NCBI RefSeq assembly: GCF_900637855.1
Contig: NZ_LR134440.1
Span: 1,302,001 to 1,366,000 of the forward strand
Source of the DNA: Neisseria animaloris
GTDB lineage: Bacteria > Pseudomonadota > Gammaproteobacteria > Burkholderiales > Neisseriaceae
Reading direction: 5' to 3'
Length of the DNA stretch: 64,000 nt
A program made the translations under genes and the position numbers. Each line of letters opens with the position of its first letter. Positions within the stretch are counted from its first letter, which is position 1. The notes under the pieces are model-generated. The model searched no databases and was not told the origin of the DNA. It worked only from the letters and a program-made list of their open reading frames with translations. Below, one piece after another: positions 35,107 through 46,433 of the stretch.

Positions 35107-36099
35107 ATGATGAAAAAAGCACTTGCCGTTTCCGTAGCGCTGATGGCCGCTGCCCCTGCATTTGCCGAAGAACTGGTGGTTTACTCTTCACGTGCCGACA
35201 ACCTGTTGCGCCCCGTTGTCGAAGCCTATCAAAAGAAAACCGGCGTAACCGTCAAACTGGTTAACGACAAAGCAGGCCCGCTGATGGAAAAACTCAAGGC
35301 CGAAGGCAGCAACAGCCCTGCCGACGTATTCATCACCGTTGACGGCGGCAACCTGTGGCAAGCCACTCAAATGGGCTTGCTGCAACCGATTAACTCCGCC
35401 ACCTTGAAGGCCAACATCCCTGCAAACCTGCGCGATCCCAAAAACCAATGGTTCGGCCTTTCCGTACGCGCCCGCACCATTTTCTACAACACCAACAAAG
35501 TTAAGCCCGCAGAGCTTTCCGGCTATGCCGACCTTGCCGATCCTAAATGGAAAGGCCGCCTGTGCCTGCGCACGTCCAACAACGTTTATAACCAATCCTT
35601 AGTCGGCACCATGATTGCCAATCAAGGCCATGCCAAAACCGCGAAAATCGTTAAAGGCTGGGTAAACAACTTGGCTGCCGATCCCTTCCCCAACGATACC
35701 GCCATGCTTGAAGCCATCGGTGCGGGCCGTTGCGACGTAGGCATTGCCAACACCTACTACTACGGCCGTCTGATGGACAAACAGCCCAACCTGCCCGTAG
35801 GCGTATTCTTCGCTGACCAACAAGGCAAAGGCACCCACGTTAACGTATCCGGTGCCGGTGTAACCAAATACACCAAAAAAGCCGCCCAAGCCCAAAAATT
35901 CATCGAATGGTTGAGCGGTAGCGAAGCGCAAAACCTGTTTGCCGACCTAAACCACGAATACCCGGCCAACCCGAAAATCGATCCTGATCCGAAAGTAGCC
36001 AAATGGGGCAAATTCAAACAAGACGTAATCAATGTATCGATAGCTGGCAGCAACCAGAAAAAAGCCGTGATGCTGATGAAACAAGTCGGCTATAAATAA
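35107..36099 (+). CDS. fbpA: Ferric iron ABC transporter substrate-binding protein FbpA/FutA-like
   Basis: 330 residues with a signal peptide ([20 protein letters not shown]). The mature start [21 protein letters not shown] and [17 protein letters not shown] resemble the FutA/cFbpA type more than the meningococcal FbpA I remember (ITVYNGQHKEAA). Near the C-terminal half, IANTYYYGR holds the tyrosine cluster that binds Fe3+. It captures iron in the periplasm for FbpBC. In pathogenic Neisseria fbpABC is one operon in one direction; here fbpA is divergent. Confidence 0.88.
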   Translation: MMKKALAVSVALMAAAPAFAEELVVYSSRADNLLRPVVEAYQKKTGVTVKLVNDKAGPLMEKLKAEGSNSPADVFITVDGGNLWQATQMGLLQPINSATLKANIPANLRDPKNQWFGLSVRARTIFYNTNKVKPAELSGYADLADPKWKGRLCLRTSNNVYNQSLVGTMIANQGHAKTAKIVKGWVNNLAADPFPNDTAMLEAIGAGRCDVGIANTYYYGRLMDKQPNLPVGVFFADQQGKGTHVNVSGAGVTKYTKKAAQAQKFIEWLSGSEAQNLFADLNHEYPANPKIDPDPKVAKWGKFKQDVINVSIAGSNQKKAVMLMKQVGYK

Positions 36100-36120
36100 T
36101 CGGTTTAACTTGATGTTTGC

Positions 36121-36158
36121 AGGCCATCTGAAAAATCTAAATGGTTTTCAGACGGCCT
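36121..36158 (+). terminator. DUS hairpin after fbpA, one arm mutated
   Basis: AGGCCATCTGAAAA faces TTTTCAGACGGCCT; one G-to-A change in the left arm leaves a G-T or mismatch. Located 22 bases after fbpA. Confidence 0.6.
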
Positions 36159-36344
36159 TCTCTCAACCTACTTCCCTTTACTGTTCACGAATACAGGCTG
36201 TATATCTTCAACATCCAAGCTTCGCTGGTTTGCGGGTTGAAATATCTGCCGTATACATTGGAACCGTTGTCTTCTTTACGCCAACTTCTACCTCAATCAG
36301 TGCTGACAAATTCAACATCGGCTTTGCAGTAGCTGTGCGAACGG

Positions 36345-36720
36345 TCAATACTGTTGATATAAATAGTGTGTTAGAACCGCTAAACACGGATCTAGCGTCA
36401 AACGGTAACAGATTTCGTTAACAGAGAGAAATGCCCAACCGCTCGCAGCAAATGATGATGCCATGCCTGCTTTTCAACGCATCGGGGGGCGGGCATACCT
36501 TCGTTCAACCCTAAAGCATCGGAGCTGATTGGAGTAACGGTAAAAGCAACAGTTTGGTTAATATACGACGACAGCGGTAGATCGGCATCGACGGAGATGA
36601 GTTTGATGTCAAAGCAGTAGGTGCCGTTTAATGCCTTTGTAGCGGCGAAGGAGACAACAAAGGGATTGGAACTGAAGCCGGAAAAGTTGGGATGGCAGGA
36701 TTAGGTCGATATGATCGGTA
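36345..36720 (-). pseudogene. Remnant of a type VI secretion VgrG gene (N-terminal part)
   Basis: No long ORF exists, but the minus strand read across three frames gives a coherent VgrG start: ITDHIDLILPSQLFRLQF (from about 36720), then NPFVVSFAATKALNGTYCFD with IKLISVDADLPLSS (about 36540-36650), then CYRLTLDPCLAVLTHYLYQQ ending at a stop near 36345. Two frameshifts separate the pieces and everything after the first 130 residues is gone. VgrG is the spike-tip protein of type VI secretion. The nearby 36160-36344 region shows only short decayed frames. Confidence 0.6.
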
Positions 36721-36777
36721 ATATGCTGGCAAAAAATATTGCGGATACCAAATTACGCTTATTGGTTTGTCTATGAT

Positions 36778-36814
36778 AAGAGGCCGTCTGAAAAGATATT
36801 TCAGACGGCCTCTT
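36778..36814 (-). terminator. DUS hairpin after gyrB
   Basis: AAGAGGCCGTCTGAAAA and its complement with a short loop, 16 bases beyond the gyrB stop. Confidence 0.75.
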
Positions 36815-36829
36815 AATTTCCGGCAGCTA

Positions 36830-39304
<2,475 letters not shown>

Positions 39305-39359
39305 TTATACCTGATTTTGCGTGTATTTTCAGCGTTTTTGTGCAATTCAAAAGCCATTA

Positions 39360-39393
39360 AAAAGGCCGTCTGAATTATTTCAGACGGCCTTTT
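39360..39393 (-). terminator. DUS hairpin after dnaN
   Basis: AAAAGGCCGTCTGAA and TTTCAGACGGCCTTTT with about a 3-base loop, 14 bases beyond the dnaN stop; the T-tract reads on the minus strand. Confidence 0.75.
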
Positions 39394-39406
39394 ATCCATA
39401 AAAAAC

Positions 39407-40510
39407 TTAAATTCGCATCGGCATTACAATGTATTTGAAATCGGGATTATTGGGAATGGTAAACAACGTAGAACGGTTGGCATCGCCAAACGCCAATTGC
39501 ATATCATCTGCATGAACATTACGCAGCACATCCATCAGATAGCCGATGTTAAAGCCGACTTCAAGCTCACCGCCCTGATAAGCAATTTCCAACTCTTCAC
39601 GCGCTTCTTCCTGCTCGTTGTTGCTACACACCACACTCAGCAACCCCGGTTGGATGTGCAAACGCGCACCACGGAATTTTTCATTTGCCAAAATCGCCGC
39701 ACGCTCCAATGCGCCAAGCAGTTGGGTTCGCCCCACCAAGAAGATTTTGTCATTGTCCAATGGGATAACACGGTTAAAATCGGGGAATTTACCGTCTACC
39801 ACTTTGCTGACAATAACAGTATCGTTACAACGGAAACGCACTTGATTGTTCAACAACTCCACCGTAAGCGGTTCACTGGGGTTGTTCAACAATTTAAAGA
39901 GTTCCAATACCGTTTTACGCGGCAAAATCACTTCGGCTTTGGGCAAATCGGCATCAATGGTGGTACCCGAATAAGCCAAACGGTGTCCGTCGGTCGCCAC
40001 CAAACGCAATTGACTGCCTTCAACCTGCATCAGCAAACCATTGAGATAATAACGGATATCTTGTACGGCCATGCTGTATTGCACTTGCGACAACATGTTT
40101 TTAAATGCTTCTTGCGATAGTGAAAATGCAGCGCTCACTTCCTCGCCCACACTCATCAACGGAAAATCTTCCGCGGGCAGCGTTTGCAAAGCAAAACGGG
40201 ATTTGCCTGCTTTCAAAGTCAGGCGGTTTTGTGCCCAATCTAAAGAAACCAACGAGCTTTCGGGAAGCGCACGCAAAATATCTTGCAATTTTTTCGCGTT
40301 GGTTGTGATGCGGAAATCACCCGCCTCGCTATGAGGGCCCGAGGTATTGATTTGAATTTCCAAATCGGTAGCTAAAATGTTGGTATGCCCGTGTACGTTC
40401 TCGAGCAGTACATTCGACAGAATCGGCAACGTATGGCGTCGTTCGACAATACCGGTTACTGCCTGCAAAGGTTTGAGCAAAGCATCGCGTTCAGCTTGTA
40501 AAATCAACAT
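39407..40510 (-). CDS. dnaN: DNA polymerase III beta sliding clamp
   Basis: 367 residues, the standard clamp length, with three similar domains. The start MLILQAERDALLKPLQAVTG, the segment ERRHTLPILSNVLLE and the end FKYIVMPMRI are typical. The ring encircles DNA and tethers polymerase III and other proteins. It lies 21 bases downstream of dnaA in the classic dnaA-dnaN operon. Confidence 0.97.
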   Translation of the reverse strand: MLILQAERDALLKPLQAVTGIVERRHTLPILSNVLLENVHGHTNILATDLEIQINTSGPHSEAGDFRITTNAKKLQDILRALPESSLVSLDWAQNRLTLKAGKSRFALQTLPAEDFPLMSVGEEVSAAFSLSQEAFKNMLSQVQYSMAVQDIRYYLNGLLMQVEGSQLRLVATDGHRLAYSGTTIDADLPKAEVILPRKTVLELFKLLNNPSEPLTVELLNNQVRFRCNDTVIVSKVVDGKFPDFNRVIPLDNDKIFLVGRTQLLGALERAAILANEKFRGARLHIQPGLLSVVCSNNEQEEAREELEIAYQGGELEVGFNIGYLMDVLRNVHADDMQLAFGDANRSTLFTIPNNPDFKYIVMPMRI

Positions 40511-40531
40511 GGTTATCCCTTCGGGCTAAAT

Positions 40532-42085
40532 TTAATTTTGAATAATTATCAACAATTTTTCATAATCTTGTGCTAATTCGGGGTCTTCTTCGCGCAACTT
40601 GGCCACCGCCTTGACTCCGTGCATTACCGTAGTATGGTCGCGCCCGCCGAAAGCTTCTCCGATAGACGGCAAACTCAGATTGGTAAGTTCTTTGGTCAGA
40701 CTCATAGCAATCTGGCGCGGGCGTGCAATGTTACGTGTACGCTTCTTACCGAGTATATCACTGATTTTTATGCGGTAATATTTTGCCGTGGCATCAATAA
40801 TCAAATCAGCCGTAATCACTTTATACGAGCTCGCCACAATATCTTGCAATGCTTTTCGTGCCAAATCAATATCAATGGGTTTGTTCAAAAAACGGCTGCT
40901 GGCACTCACGCGGTTAAATGCGCCCTCTAGCTCACGCACATTGGAACGGATAAGGTTGGCAATAAAAAATGCAGCATCTTCATTCAAATCCACACCGGCC
41001 GTTTCTGCTTTCTTCTGTAAAATCGCCACCCGCATTTCCAATTCGGGAGGCTCCAGCTCTAAAGTCAAGCCCCATGAAAACCGTGATTTCAAACGGTCAT
41101 CCATGTCTTCGATTTTGGTGGGCAGTACATCGCAGGTGAGGATAAGCTGTTTTTTTTCATTATGAAAATGATTGTATAGATAGAAGAATTCTTCCATCGT
41201 ACGGTCTTTGCCTTTGATAAACTGAATATCATCGATAATCAGCAAATCATATTGTTTGTATTGCTGCTTGAACATGTCGTAGCCATTGGTGCGCACGGCA
41301 TTCATAAAGCTGCGAATATAATCGTCGGAGTGCATATAGCGCACTTTTGCATCCGGTTTATTTTTCAGCAATTCGTTACCGATAGCCTGTACCAAGTGGG
41401 TTTTACCCAAACCCGTACTGCCGTAAAGGAAAAACGGGTTATAGCTTTGGCCGGGGCTTTCAGCAATCGATTGCGCCGCAGCAGCCGCAATGCGGTTTCC
41501 CTTACCTTCAACTAAAGTTTCAAAAGTATAATCACGGGACAAATTGGTTTGCGTGTAACGCACATCATCTTGTTCGCATACAGGTTCGTTTTTCGTAGGC
41601 TTTACGGGTTTGGTTTCCACCGCCTTTTTGCCTGCTCCATTCTCCGGCGGCAACTGCTTGATGCGCTCGGCCAAAATATCTTGCGCACTTTTTTTACCTG
41701 CCGTATTGGTTTTCGGTGCTTTTTCAGACGGCTTTATTGTGTGTTTATCTTCGAGGCCGTCTGAAAAGATGTTGTCAGCATTGCCTTTATCCGTATTTCG
41801 GCTCGGTTCCGATACATCCGACGGTGCCATTTCATAACACTGGCCACTACCGGTTTTAAATGAGAAAGCCTGCTGCGACGGCACCAACTCCTTTCGCACC
41901 GCTTCAATTTCAGCTGCGAACTGATTTTTCAGCATATTGAAAGCAAACTGATTTTTGCCATAAACTACCCACATACCGCTTTCCTCACCGACAGTTAACG
42001 GAGCAATCCATTTTTCAAACTGTTGCGGTGGTAATTTATCGTGAAGTCGGCGTAGGCAAATAGGCCAAAATTCTGCAAGCGTCAT
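40532..42085 (-). CDS. dnaA: Chromosomal replication initiator DnaA
   Basis: 517 residues. Domain III has Walker A GSTGLGKTHLVQ and Walker B LLIIDDIQF; domain IV has the signature GGRDHTTVMHGVKAV for DnaA-box binding. Domain I is LAEFWPICLRRLHDKLPPQQ. The variable domain II (about residues 90-180) is longer than usual and carries facing uptake sequences translated as FSDGL and PSEK. DnaA opens oriC. It is divergent from rpmH across a region with DnaA boxes. Confidence 0.97.
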   Translation of the reverse strand: MTLAEFWPICLRRLHDKLPPQQFEKWIAPLTVGEESGMWVVYGKNQFAFNMLKNQFAAEIEAVRKELVPSQQAFSFKTGSGQCYEMAPSDVSEPSRNTDKGNADNIFSDGLEDKHTIKPSEKAPKTNTAGKKSAQDILAERIKQLPPENGAGKKAVETKPVKPTKNEPVCEQDDVRYTQTNLSRDYTFETLVEGKGNRIAAAAAQSIAESPGQSYNPFFLYGSTGLGKTHLVQAIGNELLKNKPDAKVRYMHSDDYIRSFMNAVRTNGYDMFKQQYKQYDLLIIDDIQFIKGKDRTMEEFFYLYNHFHNEKKQLILTCDVLPTKIEDMDDRLKSRFSWGLTLELEPPELEMRVAILQKKAETAGVDLNEDAAFFIANLIRSNVRELEGAFNRVSASSRFLNKPIDIDLARKALQDIVASSYKVITADLIIDATAKYYRIKISDILGKKRTRNIARPRQIAMSLTKELTNLSLPSIGEAFGGRDHTTVMHGVKAVAKLREEDPELAQDYEKLLIIIQN

Positions 42086-42098
42086 GTGGGGTGGCTCG

Positions 42099-42104
42099 AT
42101 TATA
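42099..42104 (-). promoter_or_regulatory. Candidate -10 element of dnaA
   Basis: The minus strand reads TATAAT 14 bases before the dnaA ATG. No good -35 is visible at 16-18 bases, so this is tentative. Confidence 0.35.
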
Positions 42105-42364
42105 GCTAATACAACTGATTTTTATTTGAATGGAATACTTAAAACAGGCTAGAAAACCGCCCGAAAGTCCCTTTAATCAAAACATTAAGCATTTATCCAG
42201 TCTCTTTATTTCAGGCGGCCTGAAAACTGCATGCCAAGATTTCGCGGATTATACCGAAATTTATCCACAGCCGCTATCTGCCGAAGCCATGCGGTAAATG
42301 GTGAAAACATGTGGGCAATTTATCTCACAAGCTGCCGGTTTTACACGCAAACCGTTTATATTGA

Positions 42365-42393
42365 TTGACAAAACCACTAAATTCAGGTGTAAT
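42365..42393 (+). promoter_or_regulatory. rpmH promoter
   Basis: TTGACA at 42365-42370 and TGTAAT at 42388-42393 with a 17-base spacer, 38 bases upstream of the rpmH ATG: a near-consensus sigma-70 promoter. Confidence 0.75.
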
Positions 42394-42431
42394 TTGCGGT
42401 TTAATTTTCTGATAAAACTTAGGAAAGAAAC

Positions 42432-42566
42432 ATGAAACGCACTTATCAACCTTCCGTTACCCGCCGCAAACGCACCCACGGCTTTTTGGTACGCTCAAAA
42501 ACCCGCGGCGGTCGTGCTGTTTTGGCTGCACGTCGCGCCAAAGGTCGCAAACGCTTGGCTGTTTAA
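42432..42566 (+). CDS. rpmH: Large ribosomal subunit protein bL34
   Basis: 44 residues, the usual bL34 length, beginning [20 protein letters not shown] and ending GRKRLAV; very rich in Arg and Lys. TAGGAAAGAA upstream is the ribosome site. It is the first gene of the rpmH-rnpA-yidD-yidC cluster, 3 bases before rnpA, and follows a strong promoter. Confidence 0.97.
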   Translation: MKRTYQPSVTRRKRTHGFLVRSKTRGGRAVLAARRAKGRKRLAV

Positions 42567-42569
42567 AAC

Positions 42570-42908
42570 TTGGACCAAGGCTTCAGCAAGCAGTACCGCT
42601 TATTAAAAACGGATGATTTTTCATCCGTTTTTGCGTTAAAAAACCAGCGCAGCCGCGGCTTACTGCAAGTATTGCAATCAGACGACAACGGCCTGAACTA
42701 CCCCCGCATCGGTTTGATTGTCAGCAAAAAAACGGCTAAACGTGCCCATGACCGCAATTATATGAAGCGGATCATACGCGAATGGTTCCGTTGCAATAGA
42801 GACAATCTGCCGCCGCACGATTTTATCGTTCGCGTGCGCCAACCATTTAGCCGCGAAACCTCGGCCGAAGCCTGCCGCCAACTGGCACATTTGATGCAGA
42901 AGCGCTGA
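42570..42908 (+). CDS. rnpA: Ribonuclease P protein component
   Basis: 112 residues with a TTG start directly after rpm[16 protein letters not shown] and the RNR-like motif [19 protein letters not shown] mark the RNase P protein, which helps the RNA subunit mature pre-tRNA 5' ends. TTG initiation and the 3-base gap suggest coupling to rpmH translation. The start is assigned by alignment from memory with other neisserial RnpA N-termini. Confidence 0.95.
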   Translation: MDQGFSKQYRLLKTDDFSSVFALKNQRSRGLLQVLQSDDNGLNYPRIGLIVSKKTAKRAHDRNYMKRIIREWFRCNRDNLPPHDFIVRVRQPFSRETSAEACRQLAHLMQKR

Positions 42909-42910
42909 CT

Positions 42911-43123
42911 ATGCTTGCCAAATTACTGCTCGGCCTCATCCGCTTTTATCAATACGCCATCAGCCCGATGCTGCCGCCCCGTTGCCGTTATACACCGACG
43001 TGCTCGCAATATGCCGTAGAAGCAGTAAAAAAATATGGCGCATTCAAAGGCGGCTGGTTGGCAGCCAAACGTATTGCACGCTGCCACCCGTTTGGCGGTT
43101 GCGGGCATGACCCCGTACCTTAA
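42911..43123 (+). CDS. yidD: Membrane protein insertion efficiency factor YidD
   Basis: 70 residues. [39 protein letters not shown] and [13 protein letters not shown] are the YidD signature with its three conserved cysteine spots. It is a small membrane-associated protein that aids YidC-dependent insertion. It sits 2 bases after rnpA in the conserved order. Confidence 0.95.
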   Translation: MLAKLLLGLIRFYQYAISPMLPPRCRYTPTCSQYAVEAVKKYGAFKGGWLAAKRIARCHPFGGCGHDPVP

Positions 43124-43265
43124 ACAAACCGTAAAAAGACTACCTACCGAACACATATTTCTGTTCGTTTTTATTGGTTTATTTATCTGTTTCTATATAA
43201 TGCCGTCTGAAACAGCAATAACGCCTTATCACTCGGCACTATCAGGAAAACTCTATGGACTTTAG
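43107..43265 (+). CDS. Possible 52-residue single-span membrane protein
   Basis: ATG at 43107 lies inside the end of yidD in another frame. The product would be [18 protein letters not shown] followed by a hydrophobic span ([14 protein letters not shown]) and a short tail, ending inside the start of yidC. An exact meningococcal-dialect DUS (ATGCCGTCTGAA, 43200-43211) is part of it. It may be a chance frame; the gap between yidD and yidC is otherwise 130 bases. Confidence 0.25.
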   Translation: MTPYLKQTVKRLPTEHIFLFVFIGLFICFYIMPSETAITPYHSALSGKLYGL

Positions 43266-44901
43266 ACGATTAATGGCCTTTTTTGCCATTGCACTGGTTA
43301 TCCTTCTTGGCTGGGAACAATTATTCCCTTCTCCCAAGCCGGTACCGGCGCAACAACAAACCTCACCAACCCAACAATCTCCGGCAAAAATCCAAGCCGA
43401 CACATCCGCTTTGACTCCTGCCGCACCCATCACGGTAACCACCGATACGATGAAAGCAGTCATTGATGAAAAAAGTGGCGACCTCCGCCAGCTGACTTTG
43501 CTGAAATACAATGCCAGTAGCGATGAAAGCAAAGATTTCGTCTTGTTCAATGACAGCAAGAATTATACTTACGTTGCACAATCCGAGTTGTTCAATTCAG
43601 ACGGCCAAAACATATTAAAAAACATTACTTTCCAAGCTCCTCAGAAACAGTATTCCCTGAACGGTGATAAAGTGGAAGTACGCCTGAGCGCACCTGAAAC
43701 CAACGGCCTGAAAATTGATAAAATCTATACTTTCAATAAAAACAGCTATTTGATCGACATCCGTTTCGATGTTACCAACCAAAGCGGCGCTCCTGTAAAA
43801 CTTGATGCCGTATACCGTCTGCTGCGAGACAACAGTAAGCCCGACGGCGAAGGGTACTTCAACCATACTTACACCGGCCCTGTTGTCTACACTCCTGCCG
43901 GCAAATTCGAAAAAGTAACATTCGAAGATTTGGATGATGACTACAGTTCAGGCCGCGACCAAGCAGAGTATGTACGTAAAACCGACTCTGGCTGGCTTGG
44001 CATGATTCAGCATTACTTCATGTCTACTTGGATTCTGCAACCTAAAGATGGCCAATCCGTCTGCAACAATGGCGGCTGCCAAATTGACTTGAAACGCCGT
44101 AGCGACAATCTTTACTCCGCCAGCGTCCGCGTACCGATGCCTGCGATTCAAAACGGCAACAAACTCGACTTCCCTGTCGGCCTGTATGCCGGTCCGCAAA
44201 CAACCGGCACCATCAGCGAAATTGCTGACAACCTGCAACTGGCAAAAGACTATGGCAAAGTACATATTTTTGCTTCGCCGCTGTTCTGGCTGCTGGATAA
44301 ACTCCACGGTTTCGTCGGCAACTGGGGCTGGGCGATTGTTTTACTGACTATCATTGTGAAAGCCATCCTCTACCCGCTAACCAACGCATCTTACCGCTCA
44401 ATGGCAAAAATGCGTGCCGTAGCACCGAGATTGCAAGCATTGAAAGAGAAATACGGCGACGACCGTATGGCTATGCAGCAAGCCATGATGAAGATGTATA
44501 AAGACGAAAAAATCAACCCTCTTGGCGGCTGCTTGCCAATGCTGTTGCAAATTCCAGTATTCATCGGTTTATATTGGGCAATTTTCTCATCTGTAGAATT
44601 GCGCCAAGCCCCATGGATTGGTTGGATTCACGACTTGAGCCGACCCGACCCGTGGTTTATTCTGCCCGTTATTATGGCGGCCACCATGTTCATCCAAACT
44701 TACCTGAACCCGCCGCCTACCGATCCCATGCAGGCCAAAATGATGAAAATTATGCCGATTATTTTCTCAGTAATGTTTTTCTTCTTTCCTGCTGGCTTGG
44801 TATTGTATTGGGTAGTTAACAACATTCTGACTATTTTCCAACAGTGGTATATCAACCGCAGCATTGAGAAGCAACGTGCTGCAGGTGAGGTAGTATCTTA
44901 A
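43255..44901 (+). CDS. yidC: Membrane protein insertase YidC
   Basis: 548 residues, normal for Gram-negative YidC. An N-terminal anchor ([20 protein letters not shown]) precedes the large periplasmic P1 domain, and the C-terminal five-span core includes WGWAIVLLTIIVKAILYPLT and NPLGGCLPMLLQIPVFIGLY. It inserts and folds inner-membrane proteins alone or with Sec. It is the last gene of the rpmH cluster and is followed by a DUS hairpin. Confidence 0.97.
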   Translation: MDFRRLMAFFAIALVILLGWEQLFPSPKPVPAQQQTSPTQQSPAKIQADTSALTPAAPITVTTDTMKAVIDEKSGDLRQLTLLKYNASSDESKDFVLFNDSKNYTYVAQSELFNSDGQNILKNITFQAPQKQYSLNGDKVEVRLSAPETNGLKIDKIYTFNKNSYLIDIRFDVTNQSGAPVKLDAVYRLLRDNSKPDGEGYFNHTYTGPVVYTPAGKFEKVTFEDLDDDYSSGRDQAEYVRKTDSGWLGMIQHYFMSTWILQPKDGQSVCNNGGCQIDLKRRSDNLYSASVRVPMPAIQNGNKLDFPVGLYAGPQTTGTISEIADNLQLAKDYGKVHIFASPLFWLLDKLHGFVGNWGWAIVLLTIIVKAILYPLTNASYRSMAKMRAVAPRLQALKEKYGDDRMAMQQAMMKMYKDEKINPLGGCLPMLLQIPVFIGLYWAIFSSVELRQAPWIGWIHDLSRPDPWFILPVIMAATMFIQTYLNPPPTDPMQAKMMKIMPIIFSVMFFFFPAGLVLYWVVNNILTIFQQWYINRSIEKQRAAGEVVS

Positions 44902-44918
44902 ACAATCAGTTAAAAGAT

Positions 44919-44952
44919 AAAGGCCGTCTGAAAAGTTTTCAGACAGCCTTTT
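44919..44952 (+). terminator. DUS hairpin after yidC
   Basis: AAAGGCCGTCTGAAAA with TTTTCAGACAGCCTTTT; the right arm has one substitution (CAGACAG). Ends in a T-run 18 bases after the stop. Confidence 0.7.
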
Positions 44953-45410
44953 ATATATCATTCACTTCACACTAATTCGGAATAAAAATAACGAAAAGCT
45001 AACAAACCATATACTATAAAAAAATCAAAAACAGAATCCGGTTTCTCTCTTGAAAAACTTACAAACCGACTTTTTGAATCCATACCACGACGTTATAAAT
45101 AATTTACTTTATCTATCTTCATCCATTTATTGGATAAATCATCCGTCTTATTCTGGATAATCCGCACTCAAAGTCACACCCTTTCCTTAATATCCTAACT
45201 TTCTTGAGGATTTTATTGTGATTTCAAGCAGATTAGAATAATATTAACAATTACAACATCCCAACAAAAATATCGCCGGATAATGATGATTCGTCTGATT
45301 AAATGTTGCTTATTCAAAAACCCAATTACTTATAGCAACACTTTATTCCTTACGACAAAAAAACCTACTTAACATGGCGACAATGAAACACAAAAACGGA
45401 GACAAAAAGC
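44953..45410. other. AT-rich intergenic region upstream of farR
   Basis: 458 bases with no supportable ORF. Much lower GC than the flanks, and presumably holds the farR promoter and operators. CGGAGAC just before 45411 is the farR ribosome site. Confidence 0.5.
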
Positions 45411-45848
45411 ATGATACATCAATCTAAACATGCATCTATGAACATTTGCCTGATTCAGGCCCGGGAAGCGTTAATGACTCAATTCCGTCCCATTCTCAAC
45501 AATGCGGGCATTACCGACCAACAATGGCGCATTATCCGGCTACTGGCCGAGAACGGCACACTTGATTTTCAAGATTTAGCCAATCAAGCCTGCATTTTAC
45601 GGCCCAGCCTCACAGGAATTTTGACACGTTTAGAAAAGGCTGAATACGTGGTACGGCTAAAACCTTCTAATGACCAACGTCGTGTATACTTGAAACTTAC
45701 AACAGAAGGCGAAAAACTTTACCGATCCATCGGAGAGAAAGTCGACGAGTGCTACGACAGAATTGAAACTGTTTTATCAAAAGAAAAAATGCTGCAACTT
45801 CAAACTTTACTTGGCGAATTATCACGTCTCGAGCAGCTTCTCAAATAA
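45411..45848 (+). CDS. farR: MarR-family regulator FarR/NadR
   Basis: 145 residues. It closely matches my memory of meningococcal NadR/gonococcal FarR: QSKHASMNICLIQAREALMT, then NAGITDQQWRIIRLLAENGTL and ILTRLEKAEYVVRLKPSNDQ (winged helix). In pathogenic Neisseria this protein represses nadA and farAB and is released by 4-hydroxyphenylacetate. Its neighbour hpaC, 17 bases downstream, acts in 4-hydroxyphenylacetate use, which fits that signal. nadA and farAB are not in the window. Confidence 0.9.
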   Translation: MIHQSKHASMNICLIQAREALMTQFRPILNNAGITDQQWRIIRLLAENGTLDFQDLANQACILRPSLTGILTRLEKAEYVVRLKPSNDQRRVYLKLTTEGEKLYRSIGEKVDECYDRIETVLSKEKMLQLQTLLGELSRLEQLLK

Positions 45849-45865
45849 TTTGCACCACCTTAATA

Positions 45866-46375
45866 ATGGCAAAAAATCATTCTGCCCAAATATTACAACA
45901 CGATTTTCGCAACGCAATGGCTTCATGCGCGGCAGGTGTTCATGTAATCACTACTGACGGTGAGGCCGGACGATACGGTATTACCATGACGGCAGTTACA
46001 TCCATTACAGATGAACCACCTACTGTGATGTTGTGTATCAATCGTCGTTCGGCCATTATTCCCATTATTTCTGCTAACCGTCATCTATGCATTAATGTAT
46101 TGTCCGCCGTACAACGAGATGTGGCTGAACACTTTGCAGGCATTACCAAATTATCCCCCGAAGAGCGTTTTGAATACCATATTTGGCACCGAGGGCAAAA
46201 CGGACAACTGCAAATAGAAGGTGCTTTAGCACACTTACACGGTAAAATCATCGCAAAACATGAAATAGGTACGCATGATGTGTTTTATGTAGAAATAGAT
46301 GAAATTCGAGTACATGACAACCCTCCTACGCCTGCTCTTGTCTACTTTCGCCGAAATTTCAATCAGTTGATTTAA
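45866..46375 (+). CDS. hpaC: Flavin reductase of the HpaC type
   Basis: 169 residues. FRNAMASCAAGVHVITTDGE, ITMTAVTSITDEPPTVMLCI and the later FAGITKLSPEERF are typical of the flavin reductase-like FMN-binding fold (HpaC). HpaC supplies FADH2 to the HpaB hydroxylase that acts on 4-hydroxyphenylacetate. No hpaB is present in the window, so its partner is unclear. Co-transcription with farR is likely from the short gap. Confidence 0.85.
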   Translation: MAKNHSAQILQHDFRNAMASCAAGVHVITTDGEAGRYGITMTAVTSITDEPPTVMLCINRRSAIIPIISANRHLCINVLSAVQRDVAEHFAGITKLSPEERFEYHIWHRGQNGQLQIEGALAHLHGKIIAKHEIGTHDVFYVEIDEIRVHDNPPTPALVYFRRNFNQLI

Positions 46376-46403
46376 CTCGATATTTGTAAAAATAATGAGA
46401 ATA

Positions 46404-46433
46404 AAAAATGCTGCCTTATAGCAGCATTTTTTA
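46404..46433. terminator. Bidirectional terminator between hpaC and sspB
   Basis: AAAAAATGCTGC and GCAGCATTTTTT with a short loop CTTATA; A- and T-runs flank the stem, so it can end transcription from both sides. The sspB stop codon lies in its right arm. Confidence 0.8.

Larger units (their letters stand above)
42086..42431. other. Probable oriC/regulatory region between dnaA and rpmH
   Basis: Gene-free 346 bases. TTATCCACA (a consensus DnaA box) is at 42261-42269; TTATCCAGT at 42193-42201 and the reverse-strand TTGCCCACA near 42311 are two-mismatch candidates. AT-rich stretches flank the boxes. The dnaA/rpmH junction is a common site for oriC and for DnaA autoregulation. Few boxes are present, so this may be only a regulatory region. 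Confidence 0.5.

Noticed and set aside
36110..36421. 103-codon plus-strand frame after fbpA
   Set aside because: Overlaps the DUS terminator and is antisense to part of the vgrG remnant; no ribosome site or motif.
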